A stretch of DNA of 64,000 bases from Blautia sp. (GTDB taxonomy: Bacteria > Bacillota > Clostridia > Lachnospirales > Lachnospiraceae), in contig JAFWGA010000032.1 of the NCBI GenBank assembly GCA_017515325.1, positions 1-64,000 of the forward strand, in the 5' to 3' direction. Positions 17,836 to 26,631 of the stretch are shown one piece after another (the stretch's first letter is position 1; each line of letters opens with the position of its first letter). Made by a program: the position numbers and the translations under genes. Below the pieces are notes generated by a model, which was given only the letters and a program-made list of their open reading frames with translations, searched no databases and was not told where the DNA came from.

Positions 17836-18138
17836 ATGGATTACGCATTTTCGATTCTGATGTTTATCTTTGCAGGAGCATTGCTTCTTTACGCCGCATT
17901 GATGGCGATCACAAAGGACTACAGGATACTTCCCTATCAAAGCCGTGTTTCCGTCAAGCCCGGGAATTCGGAAAAGTACATGGTTCAGCTGGCGAAAATA
18001 GTGGCCTTAGTTGCTTTGGCCATCGCTTTGGGGGCAGCAGTTGCCTTGTGGAATATACCTGTCGGAGCTGTGGTGATGCTTGTCGGTGCTATTGCTTCCC
18101 TGTGGTTTGGCACAAAGATCATATGGAAAGCAGAATGA
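17836..18138 (+). CDS. Small three-helix membrane protein
   Basis: 100 residues with a strong AGGAGGTGA ribosome site. Hydrophobic stretches lie at about 4-24, 55-74 and 77-95, with a short basic loop (TKDYRILPYQSR) after the first. I do not recognise the family. It is transcribed divergently from the solute-binding protein/GGDEF-EAL operon, from a promoter of the same type. No enzyme motif is present. Confidence 0.7.
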   Translation: MDYAFSILMFIFAGALLLYAALMAITKDYRILPYQSRVSVKPGNSEKYMVQLAKIVALVALAIALGAAVALWNIPVGAVVMLVGAIASLWFGTKIIWKAE

Positions 18139-18318
18139 CGGGACTTACAGGGCCTAAGCGTTGGCGGCAGAAAGAGACTGACCGGAACAGGCGCCTGCAA
18201 GCTTCATGATAAACAGCCCGACAGGCCGGAACATGGGACAATAGAGGAAAAAGAATGGTATCCCGAAGAAGGCCGACCAGTCGTGGATCCGAAAAGTGAT
18301 TTCAGGGAGGAGAGGAAT

Positions 18319-18792
18319 ATGGCTATCGAAAAAGTGAAAGAGTATTTTTCCCAATATGGTATGGCAGACCGGATAAGGGAATTTGAAGTATCCAGCGCTA
18401 CCGTGGAATTGGCGGCGCAGGCTCTGGGATGCGAACCTTGTCGAATTGCCAAGTCGCTTTCCTTTCTGGTAGACGGACACGCCATTCTGATCGTTACGGC
18501 CGGGGATGCCAAAAATGACAATGCCAAATACAAGGCAAGGTTTGGGTGCAAGGCAAAAATGCTTACTCCAGAGCAAACCCAGACCATGGTTGGGCATGCT
18601 GTCGGCGGCGTCTGTCCTTTTGGTATCAATGAAGGGGTGACGGTATTCCTGGATGAATCGCTGAAACGGTTTTCGACTGTTTTTCCTGCCTGTGGGAGCA
18701 GTAACAGTGCGATTGAACTGTCCATCGAAGAATTGGAGAAGTATTCAGGCTTTGAATCCTGGATTGATGTTTGTAAGAACTGGCAGTCATGA
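18319..18792 (+). CDS. YbaK/EbsC-type aminoacyl-tRNA deacylase
   Basis: 157 residues from ATG 18319, which has GGGAGGAGAGG just upstream; the in-frame GTG 18283 has none. Family features are the lysine in RIAKSLSF at about 43-50, LIVTAGDAKND, and GGVCPFGI at about 104-111. YbaK-type proteins hydrolyse mischarged Cys-tRNA(Pro) or related aminoacyl-tRNAs and so guard translation fidelity in the cytosol. The length matches stand-alone members. Confidence 0.85.
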   Translation: MAIEKVKEYFSQYGMADRIREFEVSSATVELAAQALGCEPCRIAKSLSFLVDGHAILIVTAGDAKNDNAKYKARFGCKAKMLTPEQTQTMVGHAVGGVCPFGINEGVTVFLDESLKRFSTVFPACGSSNSAIELSIEELEKYSGFESWIDVCKNWQS

Positions 18793-18841
18793 TGATTTTG
18801 TCTGGGGACGATGGATCTTTGATGTGTGCGATAGAATACGT

Positions 18842-18876
18842 GTAACTGTGAAGGGATACATGAAGGAAGAGTCACG
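18842..18876 (+). repeat. Repeat family E hairpin, diverged copy
   Basis: GTAACTGTGAAGGGATACATG followed by AAGGAAGAGTCAC. It resembles the consensus GTAACTGTGAAGGAACACGTGAC...GAACAGTTAC seen at 20964, 21762, 21919, 35973, 46294 and 57090. Confidence 0.45.
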
Positions 18877-18906
18877 AATCTCTTGAGCAGGAAGAGGAAC
18901 AGGCAT

Positions 18907-20004
18907 ATGAAAATTACAAAAATAGTCATAACCGGCGGACCTTGTGCGGGAAAAACCACTGCCCTCAGCTGGATCCAGAACGAGTTTCTGAAGAAGGGAT
19001 ACATGGTCCTTTTCGTTGCCGAAACAGCGACGCAGTTGATATCCGGCGGAGTAGCCCCCTGGACCTGTGGAAGCAACCTGGAGTATCAGAGATGCCAGGT
19101 GGCGCTTCAGAAAAAGAAGGAGGAAATCTTCGAGCAGGCAGCGAGGAGCATGAATGCAGAAAAGGTTTTGATCGTCTGCGACCGAGGCGTAATCGACAAT
19201 AAGGTCTATATGACCCAGAAGGAGTTCAGGATGATCCTGGACGAACTGAATACGAACGAGGTGGAGGAACGGGACAGATATGACGCTGTCTTTCATCTGG
19301 TTACGGCCGCAAAGGGGGCTGAAGAGGCGTATACCCTGTCAAATAATATTGCCCGCACAGAGTCGGTCGAGCAGGCGATTGCTCTGGATGATAAGCTGAT
19401 CGCCGGGTGGACAGGCCATCCTCATCTGAGGGTAATCGACAATTCCACTTCTTTCCAACGGAAGCTGGAACGGCTTCTGGAGGAGATCACCTCCTTCCTG
19501 GGAGAACCGGTGCCCTTTGAGATTGAGCGGAAATACCTGATCCGTTATCCGGATCTGAAGGCACTGGAGGCGCTGGAAAACTGCACAAAGGTGGAGATTG
19601 AGCAGGCCTATCTGAACAGTGCGCCCGGACAGGAGATCAGGATCCGTAAGCGGGGGGCGGAAGGCAATTATATTTATTATCGAACGGAGAAAAAGCGTAT
19701 TTCGGCGCATAAGCGTGTCGAGACGGAGGAGAGACTGACCCGGCAGGAATACCTGAAGTCGATGCTGGATATGGATCCGAAGACCCATCCGATCCGCAAG
19801 ACACGATATTGCCTGATGGAGAACAATCAGTATTTTGAGATCGATATTTATCCGGAATGGGAAAAACAGGCCATCATGGAGATTGAACTGAATGATGTCA
19901 GCACCCCCATCCATTTTCCGGAAATGATCGAGGTGATCCGGGAAGTGACAGAGGATTACTCCTATTCCAATCACCAGATGGCCCATGCGATGCCTGAAGA
20001 ATAA
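18907..20004 (+). CDS. AAA_28-type NTPase fused to a CYTH (triphosphate tunnel) domain
   Basis: 365 residues from ATG 18907; the TTG at 18883 has no clear ribosome site. The N-terminal half carries a P-loop, TGGPCAGKTT at about 8-17, and CDRGVIDNK at about 93-101, as in AAA_28 (NadR kinase-like/TTD14-like) ATPases. From about residue 198 the sequence switches to a CYTH domain: FEIERKYLI, then EIRIRKRG, RTEKKR, ETEERL, KTRYCL, FEIDIYPEW and MEIELND, the alternating charged residues lining the tunnel. CYTH domains bind or hydrolyse triphosphates. The combination resembles eukaryotic TTD14 and several uncharacterised Firmicutes proteins. The gene is monocistronic or weakly linked to ybaK, 115 bp upstream. 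Confidence 0.85.
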   Translation: MKITKIVITGGPCAGKTTALSWIQNEFLKKGYMVLFVAETATQLISGGVAPWTCGSNLEYQRCQVALQKKKEEIFEQAARSMNAEKVLIVCDRGVIDNKVYMTQKEFRMILDELNTNEVEERDRYDAVFHLVTAAKGAEEAYTLSNNIARTESVEQAIALDDKLIAGWTGHPHLRVIDNSTSFQRKLERLLEEITSFLGEPVPFEIERKYLIRYPDLKALEALENCTKVEIEQAYLNSAPGQEIRIRKRGAEGNYIYYRTEKKRISAHKRVETEERLTRQEYLKSMLDMDPKTHPIRKTRYCLMENNQYFEIDIYPEWEKQAIMEIELNDVSTPIHFPEMIEVIREVTEDYSYSNHQMAHAMPEE

Positions 20005-20026
20005 GGAACCGTCAGCCGGTAGACTG

Positions 20027-20800
20027 TTACTGGTTAGAATACGCTCCGTCTACAATGATATCGCTGCCGGTGGTATAGCCTGCGGCAGGAGACGCCAGAT
20101 AGAGCACGGCCGGGATCAGCTCCTCCGGTTTTGCCATGCGGTGCATTGGCATCAGGGGCATCCAGGCGGCCATCAGCTCCGGTTCCACAAAGTTGGGATC
20201 GATGGACATAGGTGTGGCCACATATCCCGGACTCAGGGAATTCACCCGGATTCCTGTCTCGGCCCATTCCACGGCCAGAGATTTCGTGAGATGGATGACG
20301 CCGGCCTTGGAGGCATTGTAGGCAGCCTGCCATTGCGGAATATTGACGATGGTGCCTGACATGGAGGCCATGTTAATGATGCTGCCCGGAATCTTCTTTT
20401 CGATCATGGTTTTGGCAACAGCCCTTGCCATGATATATTCGCCGGTCAGGTTAGTCTCAATGACCTGCCTCCAGTCTTCGAGACTTGCCTCAAAGGTGCT
20501 CTTGTGGTAGCAGATTCCTGCATTGTTGAAAAGAACGTCGATATGACCGGACTTTTCGATCACGGTGGAAACGGCCTGGTTCACCGAGTCTTCGCTGGTG
20601 ACGTCACACGGGACGTAATAAGCCTTTCCTCCGGCTTCTTCAATGAGCTTCACGGTTTCGTCAGCGCCATGCCGGCAAAAGATCACAACCTCCGCTCCTG
20701 CCTTTGCCAGGCCAACGGCGACGACCTGGCCAATACCCTGTCCTCCTCCGGTGACGACAGCGGTTTTTCCCTTGAGTCCGAAAATTTCTTCCAGATACAT
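20027..20800 (-). CDS. Short-chain dehydrogenase/reductase (SDR)
   Basis: 257 residues from the ATG at 20800, picked because GGGAGG lies six bases upstream; six extra codons upstream lack a site. Classical SDR layout: cofactor motif TGGGQGIG at about 16-23, NNAG at about 92-95, catalytic serine in NMASMSG, and YNASK at about 159-163. The C-terminal SPGYVATPM segment is typical of gluconate 5-dehydrogenase and 3-oxoacyl-reductase-like members. It reduces or oxidises a hydroxyl/keto group with NAD(P)H; the substrate cannot be called. Convergent with the CYTH fusion gene and probably monocistronic. Confidence 0.85.
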   Translation of the reverse strand: MYLEEIFGLKGKTAVVTGGGQGIGQVVAVGLAKAGAEVVIFCRHGADETVKLIEEAGGKAYYVPCDVTSEDSVNQAVSTVIEKSGHIDVLFNNAGICYHKSTFEASLEDWRQVIETNLTGEYIMARAVAKTMIEKKIPGSIINMASMSGTIVNIPQWQAAYNASKAGVIHLTKSLAVEWAETGIRVNSLSPGYVATPMSIDPNFVEPELMAAWMPLMPMHRMAKPEELIPAVLYLASPAAGYTTGSDIIVDGAYSNQ

Positions 20801-20842
20801 AATGAACCTCCCAATCAATCATACGAAACAGTTACTGTGTAT

Positions 20843-20940
20843 GGTAAACGATCAAAATGCCTGCATTCTGATTCGTTTACAGCGCATTTACGCCGCGGCA
20901 GGCGGCATGATTCCGCAGTGAATTCGTGTGCATACGATAA
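20843..20940 (+). repeat. Repeat family B, copy 3
   Basis: GTAAACGATCAAAATGCCTGC, then TTCGTTTACAGCGC, TTTACGCCGC, GCGGCATGATTCCGCAGTGA and TTCGTGTGCATACG. Both hairpins of the family are present. A family E hairpin follows immediately. Confidence 0.85.
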
Positions 20941-20963
20941 TGGTTCAGTCAGCACTCCGCTTC

Positions 20964-20997
20964 GTCACTGTGAAGGAACACGTGGCAGAATGGTTAT
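20964..20997 (+). repeat. Repeat family E hairpin
   Basis: GTCACTGTGAAGGAACACGT with GGCAGAATGGTTAT, preceded at 20943 by GTTCAGTCAGCACT, which also starts the long copy at 35863. It runs into the 3' end of the convergent phosphatase gene. Confidence 0.6.
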
Positions 20998-21704
20998 TGC
21001 TGCTCAATATAAAAAGGATGCAGATCATCCAGCCGAAGCAGCATAGGCGCATAGCCGCTTCCGGCGCCGGTGTCGATGTCGATCCATGTGGGTGTCCGGT
21101 ACATTCTGTGCGGAGATCCGTAAAAAGCAGTGGGGGTGTGACCCAGGATAGTCAGCACATCTTCGAAATAGCGCTCGTCCGGAGCGGGGCGATGCCAGAG
21201 CAGGTCATTGGGATCGTAGGCGGATAGGGCTTTATGCTTTTCAAAATGATTCAGACCGGAATGAACCAGCAGAAAGTCTCTTTCTCCGGCATATACGGTG
21301 TCATAAAGGGGGGCTTCCCTGATATAGTCCACAAGATCGTGCAGCATCTGTATATCCTTTTTCCTTAACTCAGAAAGCGCCTTCAGGGTAGGCTCTGCTC
21401 CATTGAAAACCCAATCCATCCATGCCTGTGACTGCACCTCATCCAGGAGTGCGATATTCTCCTCGGTAATCTCTTCGAAGAAAAGGTTGCATGCCAGCAG
21501 CATGGCCTCGTGATTGCCAAGAATCAGCTCTACATTAGGCTGCATCATCATCCATTGCAGCAGCATTACCCCACCGTCGCCATTACGGTCGATGACATCT
21601 CCCAAAACAAAAAGGAAATCATCATCACAAAAGCCAACGCGTTCCAGAAATCGTTTAAAGCTGTCAAGCGGATAACCGTGTAAATCTGACGTGACATAAA
21701 TCAT
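20994..21704 (-). CDS. Calcineurin-like metallophosphoesterase / PPP-type protein phosphatase
   Basis: 236 residues, GGAGGATATC ribosome site. The PPP metal-site motifs are in order: TSDLHG at about 5-10, GDVIDRNGDG at about 36-45, GNHEAML at about 65-71, and VHSGLNHFE at about 148-156. They would hold two metal ions for hydrolysis of phosphoesters. Length and order fit bacterial serine/threonine-specific (PrpA-like) or diadenosine-tetraphosphatase-like enzymes, and the substrate is uncertain. Monocistronic; a short palindrome and family E copies lie in its upstream region. Confidence 0.85.
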   Translation of the reverse strand: MIYVTSDLHGYPLDSFKRFLERVGFCDDDFLFVLGDVIDRNGDGGVMLLQWMMMQPNVELILGNHEAMLLACNLFFEEITEENIALLDEVQSQAWMDWVFNGAEPTLKALSELRKKDIQMLHDLVDYIREAPLYDTVYAGERDFLLVHSGLNHFEKHKALSAYDPNDLLWHRPAPDERYFEDVLTILGHTPTAFYGSPHRMYRTPTWIDIDTGAGSGYAPMLLRLDDLHPFYIEQQ

Positions 21705-21758
21705 AAAGGATATCCTCCACTTTTCCAGTTTTATGATGTCGCAGATGGTGTATGTTGT

Positions 21759-21800
21759 ATTGTAACTGTGAAGGAAAGTATGATTGTGAATAGTTACAAT
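21759..21800. repeat. Repeat family E hairpin upstream of the phosphatase gene
   Basis: ATTGTAACT (21759-21767) pairs with AGTTACAAT (21792-21800). The inside reads GTGAAGGAAAGTATGATTG, the family E core. Confidence 0.6.
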
Positions 21801-21918
21801 TATTATTATACAACCAATATAGTCGGGAATTCAAGCACCTCTTGCCCTGCATGCTGCTAAAGTCGAACAGACAAGACAGGCGCCGTTCATCCGGACAACA
21901 GGAGCATATGCCTGTCCG

Positions 21919-21952
21919 CAACTGTGAAGGAACACGTGACGGAACGAATACC
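21919..21952 (+). repeat. Repeat family E, copy before the PHP gene
   Basis: CAACTGTGAAGGAACACGTG followed by ACGGAACGAATAC, close to the copy at 20964. It lies about 50 bp before the PHP-domain gene's ATG. Confidence 0.55.
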
Positions 21953-21999
21953 AGAATCGCTGAAATGGATTCGATTCATAGCAGGAGGGAAGATAATCC

Positions 22000-22875
22000 A
22001 TGGATATCGTTGTTGACATGCACATACATTCCACGGCTTCTGACGGGTCAGACTCGCCACGGGATCTGGTAGAAAAGGTAAAAGAGGCAGGGATCCGCTG
22101 TTTTGCCCTGACAGACCATGATACGGACAAGGGCTGCGACGAAGCAGAGAGGATAACGGCAGAGGATCCGGAGCTTTTCTTTGTCCGTGGCATTGAGATA
22201 TCCTGCGAAGGGGATGATGACAGGAAATATCACATTTTAGGCTATGCCTTTCCACGGGAAGCAAAGCTGATTGAGGAGTTGATAGCCCAAAGCCATGCCA
22301 TCAGAATGGCAAAGCTGGAAGGCAGGCTGCACTTCTTATCTGCCCGGTTTGGCTTTTCCTTTTCCGAAGAAGAGAGGGAATATCTGTATTCCCTGCAGAA
22401 TCCGGGCAAACCCCATATCGGACTGCTTATGGCGAGAAAGGGTCTGGCGAAGAGTAAGGAGGATGCCATCGAGTCCTTCCTGAATCTGTACCATGGCGAG
22501 GAAGGCAGGATAAGGCCGGAACGTGCCGTGGAAGCCATTTCTCTCTCTGGCGGTGTTCCTGTTCTTGCTCATTCCATCTATGGGGATGGGGCGCAAAAGC
22601 TTTCCTACGAGGAGGTGGAGAAGCGCATTGTAATGCTTCGAGAGTATGGATTGATGGGGGTCGAATGCTTTTACTGGAATTATACCAGGACGGATGAGAG
22701 GACACTTTTGGCCTTGGCTGAAAAAAATGGTTTGATGGCAAGCGCAGGCAGTGACTGCCATGGCATGCACAAGACGGGTATTTTTCTGGGACAGCATGGC
22801 CTGACTCGGGAGAAGATGGAGCTGGCACCTGTCAGGGCCTTTCTTGACCGCGTCACCCAAGGACGCTTTCGGTGA
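22000..22875 (+). CDS. PHP-domain phosphoesterase (RNase AM / YciV-like)
   Basis: 291 residues, AGGAGGG ribosome site. PHP metal motifs: DMHIHSTASDG at about 6-16, LTDHDT at about 41-46, GIEISCEG at about 66-73, a central VLAHSIYG, and SAGSDCHG at about 247-254. Relatives of this length include the 3',5'-nucleotide bisphosphate phosphatase/5'-3' exoribonuclease YciV (RNase AM). That is the best guess here; other PHP phosphatases cannot be excluded. Monocistronic. Confidence 0.82.
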   Translation: MDIVVDMHIHSTASDGSDSPRDLVEKVKEAGIRCFALTDHDTDKGCDEAERITAEDPELFFVRGIEISCEGDDDRKYHILGYAFPREAKLIEELIAQSHAIRMAKLEGRLHFLSARFGFSFSEEEREYLYSLQNPGKPHIGLLMARKGLAKSKEDAIESFLNLYHGEEGRIRPERAVEAISLSGGVPVLAHSIYGDGAQKLSYEEVEKRIVMLREYGLMGVECFYWNYTRTDERTLLALAEKNGLMASAGSDCHGMHKTGIFLGQHGLTREKMELAPVRAFLDRVTQGRFR

Positions 22876-22976
22876 GAGGGTTTTGCTGATTGATATCGAT
22901 TTGGCCTTGCGTACAGCTGATACTGGCGGGAAAAGGATAATGCCGGTGAATATTTACAGAAAAGGCCTGATAAAAG

Positions 22977-23005
22977 TTGACAGTTTTGGAAAATACAGAT
23001 AAAAT
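22977..23005 (+). promoter_or_regulatory. Predicted sigma-A promoter of the serine operon
   Basis: TTGACA (22977-22982), 17 bp, TAAAAT (23000-23005). The leader of about 85 nt to the ATG at 23099 has no riboswitch that I recognise. Confidence 0.75.
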
Positions 23006-23098
23006 AATCCCGACAAAGTGAGATTCCTTAGTCTGATTTGCTTACAATGAATCGTGAAGGGATCAGACAAAGAATTAAGGAAAAAGGAGAAGGGTAAT

Positions 23099-24319
23099 AT
23101 GATTAAGAAATGGAACGCAATGAGTCTGATTGCAAGGATCTGCATTGGCCTGTTGATTGGAGTCCTCCTGGGACTGTTTGCTCCCGGGCTCAGATGGATC
23201 TCTGTCCTGGGGACGATGTTTGTCGGCGCCTTAAAGGCTGTCGCTCCCATCCTGGTGTTTGTGCTGGTATCTTCCTCTCTTGCCAATGCCAAGGGAGGCA
23301 ATGCTGGGAAATTCCGAACGGTTATTTTCCTTTACCTGTTCAGCACTCTCTGTGCTGCCATCGTAGCTGTTCTGGTGAATTTCGCGCACCCTGTCACGAT
23401 CTCTCTGGCCGGGATTGACGCGTCCAGCGGCTATACCGCCCCGGGAAGTATGTCAGAGATTATCATGAATCTGCTGACCAGTGTGATCGCCAACCCGGTG
23501 GATGCCCTGGCCAAGGCCAATTATATCGGCATCCTGTTCTGGGCTGTCGTCTTTGGCCTGGCACTGAAGAAAGCGGGAGACGGTACCAAAAAGGTCATGG
23601 AGGATCTGGCAGAAGGTGTCTCGATGGTGGTACGCTGGGTGATCAACTGTGCTCCCTTCGGTATCCTTGGACTGGTGTTTGATACGGTTTCCACCAGTGG
23701 ACTGGAAATATTCACTTCCTATGGAGAATTGGTTTTGGTGCTGGTAGTAACCATGTTACTGGTAGCCTTGGTCGTCAATCCTTTGATTGTTGGGATTACC
23801 CTGCGCCACAATCCCTATCCGCTGATCTTCAGATGCCTCCGCCAGAGCGGCGTGACGGCCTTTTTCACCAGAAGCTCTGCTGCCAATATCCCGGTCAATA
23901 TGGAGCTTTGCAAGGAGCTGGGGCTGGATGAGGATATGTATTCCGTTTCCATTCCGCTGGGCTCCACCATCAATATGGATGGTGCGGCGGCCGTCATCAC
24001 TACCTTTGCAATGACAGCAGCCTTTACCGCAGGAGCGAAAATCACTCTGCCCATGGCGATCCTGCTCAGTATTGTCGCCTCCTTCTCAGCCTGCGGAACC
24101 TCAGGAGTAGCCGGGGGTTCATTGCTGTTGGTACCCTTGGGATGCTCTCTCTTCGGTATTTCCAACGATGTCGCCATGCAGATCGTCGGCGTAGGCTTTA
24201 TCATCAGTGTGATCCAGGATTCTCTGGAGACTGCGCTGAATTCCTCGGGGGATGTCATTTTTACCGCGACAGCGGAATTTGCAGAGTGGAAAAAACAGGG
24301 AAAGGAGCTGCCAATCTAA
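23099..24319 (+). CDS. sstT: Serine/threonine:sodium symporter SstT
   Basis: 406 residues from ATG 23099 (AGGAGAAGGG upstream); an in-frame GTG at 23054 lacks a site. A DAACS-family membrane carrier with about eight helices. It can be recognised from the SstT-specific GTMFVGALKAVAPILVFVLV, the serine-rich FFTRSSAANIPVNMELCKEL, SVSIPLGSTINMDGAA and QDSLETALNSSGDVIFTA. It imports serine (and threonine) with sodium. The serine dehydratase gene starts three bases after its stop, so the pair takes up serine and converts it to pyruvate and ammonia. Confidence 0.93.
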   Translation: MIKKWNAMSLIARICIGLLIGVLLGLFAPGLRWISVLGTMFVGALKAVAPILVFVLVSSSLANAKGGNAGKFRTVIFLYLFSTLCAAIVAVLVNFAHPVTISLAGIDASSGYTAPGSMSEIIMNLLTSVIANPVDALAKANYIGILFWAVVFGLALKKAGDGTKKVMEDLAEGVSMVVRWVINCAPFGILGLVFDTVSTSGLEIFTSYGELVLVLVVTMLLVALVVNPLIVGITLRHNPYPLIFRCLRQSGVTAFFTRSSAANIPVNMELCKELGLDEDMYSVSIPLGSTINMDGAAAVITTFAMTAAFTAGAKITLPMAILLSIVASFSACGTSGVAGGSLLLVPLGCSLFGISNDVAMQIVGVGFIISVIQDSLETALNSSGDVIFTATAEFAEWKKQGKELPI

Positions 24320-24322
24320 ACC

Positions 24323-25543
24323 ATGAAGAGTATTTCCAGTGTATACAAGATCGGAAACGGTCCGTCCAGTTCCCACACAGTAGGCCCCTTCCATGCTGCC
24401 CAGACCTTCGGCAGCCGGTATCCTGACGCGGATGCCTACAGAGTCACTCTTTACGGATCCCTGGCCTTTACGGGAGAGGGACATGGAACGGGGAAGGCCA
24501 TACGGGAAGGTCTTCCGGGAGCGGAGGTCATTTTTGATCCGGATGAAACGGATCTTCCCCATCCGAATACCATGCGCTTTCAGGCCTATAAAGGAGGAAA
24601 GGAAATCGCCTCCCTGCGTATCTTCAGCATCGGCGGGGGCTCTATCCGTATCGAGAATGAGTATTCTGAGGAGGACAAGGAGGTCTATCCCCAGAAAAAC
24701 TTTTCGGAGATTCTGGAGTTGTGCAATCAGGAAAAGATCAGTCTCCTGCAGCTGATTTATATTTTGGAGGGGGCTCCTCTGCGGGAGTATCTGAGAAAGG
24801 TCTGGCGGGCCATGCAGGATTCGGTGGAGCGCGGTCTGGCGACGGAAGGGATTCTCCCTGGCGGGCTGAATCTGACCAGAAAGGCCAAGTATCTGTATGA
24901 GAAGCGCTGTTATAATGAAAGCTCGGATGTGGCCATGAATCGGGTGATTGCAGCCTATGCTTATGCCGTGAGCGAGGAAAATGCGGCGGAGAATGTTGTG
25001 GTTACGGCGCCTACCTGCGGCAGCTGCGGTGTCCTTCCCTCCATCCTCTATTACATGCATCATGACCGTGGCTTTCCGGAGGAGGACATCCTAGATGCCC
25101 TGGCCGTGGCAGGCTTGCTGGGAAATGTCATCCGTACCAACGCCTCCATTTCAGGAGCAGAGTGCGGCTGCCAGGCAGAGATCGGCAGCGCATGCTCCAT
25201 GGCTGCCGGAGCAGTGGCCTCCCTGTTCGGACTGAGCATAGACCAGATCGAATATGCCGCGGAGATCGCCATGGAGCACAACCTGGGATTGACCTGTGAT
25301 CCGGTAAACGGGCTGGTACAGATCCCCTGCATCGAGAGAAATGCCGTAGCGGCGATGCGTGCCCTCAGCGCCGTCAATCTGTCCCGGTTTTTGTATGCCA
25401 CCAGGAAAATCTCCTTTGATGAGGTGGTGGCGACCATGTACAGGACAGGACTGGATCTGAATGAGAAATACCGTGAGACCTCCCACGGGGGGCTTGCCCA
25501 GATCTATAAGGAATACAGTTCCCAGGAGAGAAAGACAGATTGA
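24323..25543 (+). CDS. sdaA: L-serine ammonia-lyase, iron-sulfur type, single chain
   Basis: 406 residues, translationally coupled to sstT with a three-base gap. The N-terminal beta domain starts with the SSVYKIGNGPSSSHTVGP signature. The alpha domain has APTCGSCGVLPS at about 230-241 and GAECGCQAEIGSACSM at about 278-293; cysteines in these segments hold the catalytic [4Fe-4S] cluster. The enzyme deaminates L-serine to pyruvate and is oxygen-labile, which suits an anaerobe. Many Clostridia split it into two subunits, but here both are in one chain as in E. coli SdaA, in a shortened form. Confidence 0.93.
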   Translation: MKSISSVYKIGNGPSSSHTVGPFHAAQTFGSRYPDADAYRVTLYGSLAFTGEGHGTGKAIREGLPGAEVIFDPDETDLPHPNTMRFQAYKGGKEIASLRIFSIGGGSIRIENEYSEEDKEVYPQKNFSEILELCNQEKISLLQLIYILEGAPLREYLRKVWRAMQDSVERGLATEGILPGGLNLTRKAKYLYEKRCYNESSDVAMNRVIAAYAYAVSEENAAENVVVTAPTCGSCGVLPSILYYMHHDRGFPEEDILDALAVAGLLGNVIRTNASISGAECGCQAEIGSACSMAAGAVASLFGLSIDQIEYAAEIAMEHNLGLTCDPVNGLVQIPCIERNAVAAMRALSAVNLSRFLYATRKISFDEVVATMYRTGLDLNEKYRETSHGGLAQIYKEYSSQERKTD

Positions 25544-25575
25544 ATGAGTGGAAGTGAATGGAGATAGATAGTTTG

Positions 25576-26322
25576 ATGAAGATAACTGCTTTGATACTGA
25601 CCCTTGTCTTTCTTTCAGGCATATCCGTGCAGGCTGCCGAGGCAGCAGAAGAAGACAGTCCTGATGGACTTCATTCCTCGATTCAGCATGAACAGGATTC
25701 TCCTGAATGGGTCACGGCTCTGCCTGAAGCGAAAGAAGCTGCCCAGCTTTTTATTGTTGCGGCGATGGGAATGGATAAGACCACAGCCTCTGTCTCGATG
25801 CATGTCAAGGATGATAAGGGAAAATGGAAGCAGATCCTTTCCTCACCGGGTTATGTAGGGCTGGATGGCATGTGCATGGACGCCGATCATAAAGAAGGCA
25901 GCCTGGCCCAGACCCCGATTGGGGTATATCATTTTAACGCAGCCTTCGGCATTGCCCCGGATCCGGGATGTGAGATTGCCTATACCCAGGTGGATGATGA
26001 TATCTACTGGTCAGGCGATTTTGACCGGCACTACAATGAGATGGTGAACATCAGGGACTTTCCGGATCTGGATATGACGAACAGTGAACATATTGCAGAT
26101 TACGAATACCAGTATCAGTACTGCCTGAATATCAGCTTCAACGAAGAAGGAAAGGCTGGCCGAGGCTCGGCTATCTTCCTTCACTGCCTTGGACCCTCAA
26201 AGCCATATACCGGCGGCTGCGTAGCGATTCCGGAAAACATGATGAAGCTGGTGATGCAAAATGTAAAAGAGAATTGTGTGGTCGTGATAGACACCTTGGA
26301 AAAGATGGGAGGAAGTCTTTGA
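25576..26322 (+). CDS. Secreted L,D-transpeptidase-like (YkuD-type) protein
   Basis: 248 residues from ATG 25576, which gives a clean signal peptide (KITALILTLVFLSG...); ATG 25558, six codons earlier, is also possible. Residues from about 50 onward look like a YkuD domain with the closing motif IFLHCLGPSKPYTGGCVAIP, in which His and Cys would form the cross-linking active site (usually H...S-x-GC-x-R/x-P). The spacing and the Ala after GCV differ from canonical Ldt enzymes, so the acceptor may differ. It would modify peptidoglycan outside the membrane. It follows sdaA by 32 bp and could be co-transcribed; a strong terminator follows. Confidence 0.75.
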   Translation: MKITALILTLVFLSGISVQAAEAAEEDSPDGLHSSIQHEQDSPEWVTALPEAKEAAQLFIVAAMGMDKTTASVSMHVKDDKGKWKQILSSPGYVGLDGMCMDADHKEGSLAQTPIGVYHFNAAFGIAPDPGCEIAYTQVDDDIYWSGDFDRHYNEMVNIRDFPDLDMTNSEHIADYEYQYQYCLNISFNEEGKAGRGSAIFLHCLGPSKPYTGGCVAIPENMMKLVMQNVKENCVVVIDTLEKMGGSL

Positions 26323-26370
26323 ACCACTTGGACTGGTATCTGTCAGTCAGATCGAGTCCTTTCATAAAAA

Positions 26371-26420
26371 AAAGGACAGGGAAAAGTCACATTCCTAGCG
26401 GCTTTTCTCTGCCCTTTTTT
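26371..26420 (+). terminator. Intrinsic terminator after the serine operon
   Basis: AAAGGACAGGGAAAAG pairs with CTTTTCTCTGCCCTTT (two mismatches), followed by T6. Confidence 0.75.
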
Positions 26421-26550
26421 CATAGCAGTGACGCCCCCTCTCCCTTATTCCCAGAGCCGTCTCATGAGCTTTTCCCGCTGGCCCAAGAAGGCGGCTCGGG
26501 AAGAAATCAAGAGTGTGGTTGGTAGAAGGAGGAATAATTTTTTCTTGCTA

Positions 26551-26579
26551 TGGAAACATGCTTGAGATAGTGATATAAT
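26551..26579 (+). promoter_or_regulatory. Predicted promoter of the FIST-GGDEF gene
   Basis: TGGAAA (26551-26556), 17 bp, TATAAT (26574-26579). It shares the TGGA-type -35 and TGN extension with the promoters at 8600, 17644 and 17733, but lacks the full palindrome. The remainder of the 309-base gap (26323-26631) holds only the terminator. Confidence 0.55.
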
Positions 26580-26631
26580 AAAATGAAAGCAGTTTGGCTG
26601 TTTTGCCCGTATGAAATGGAGAAGGTTTTCT

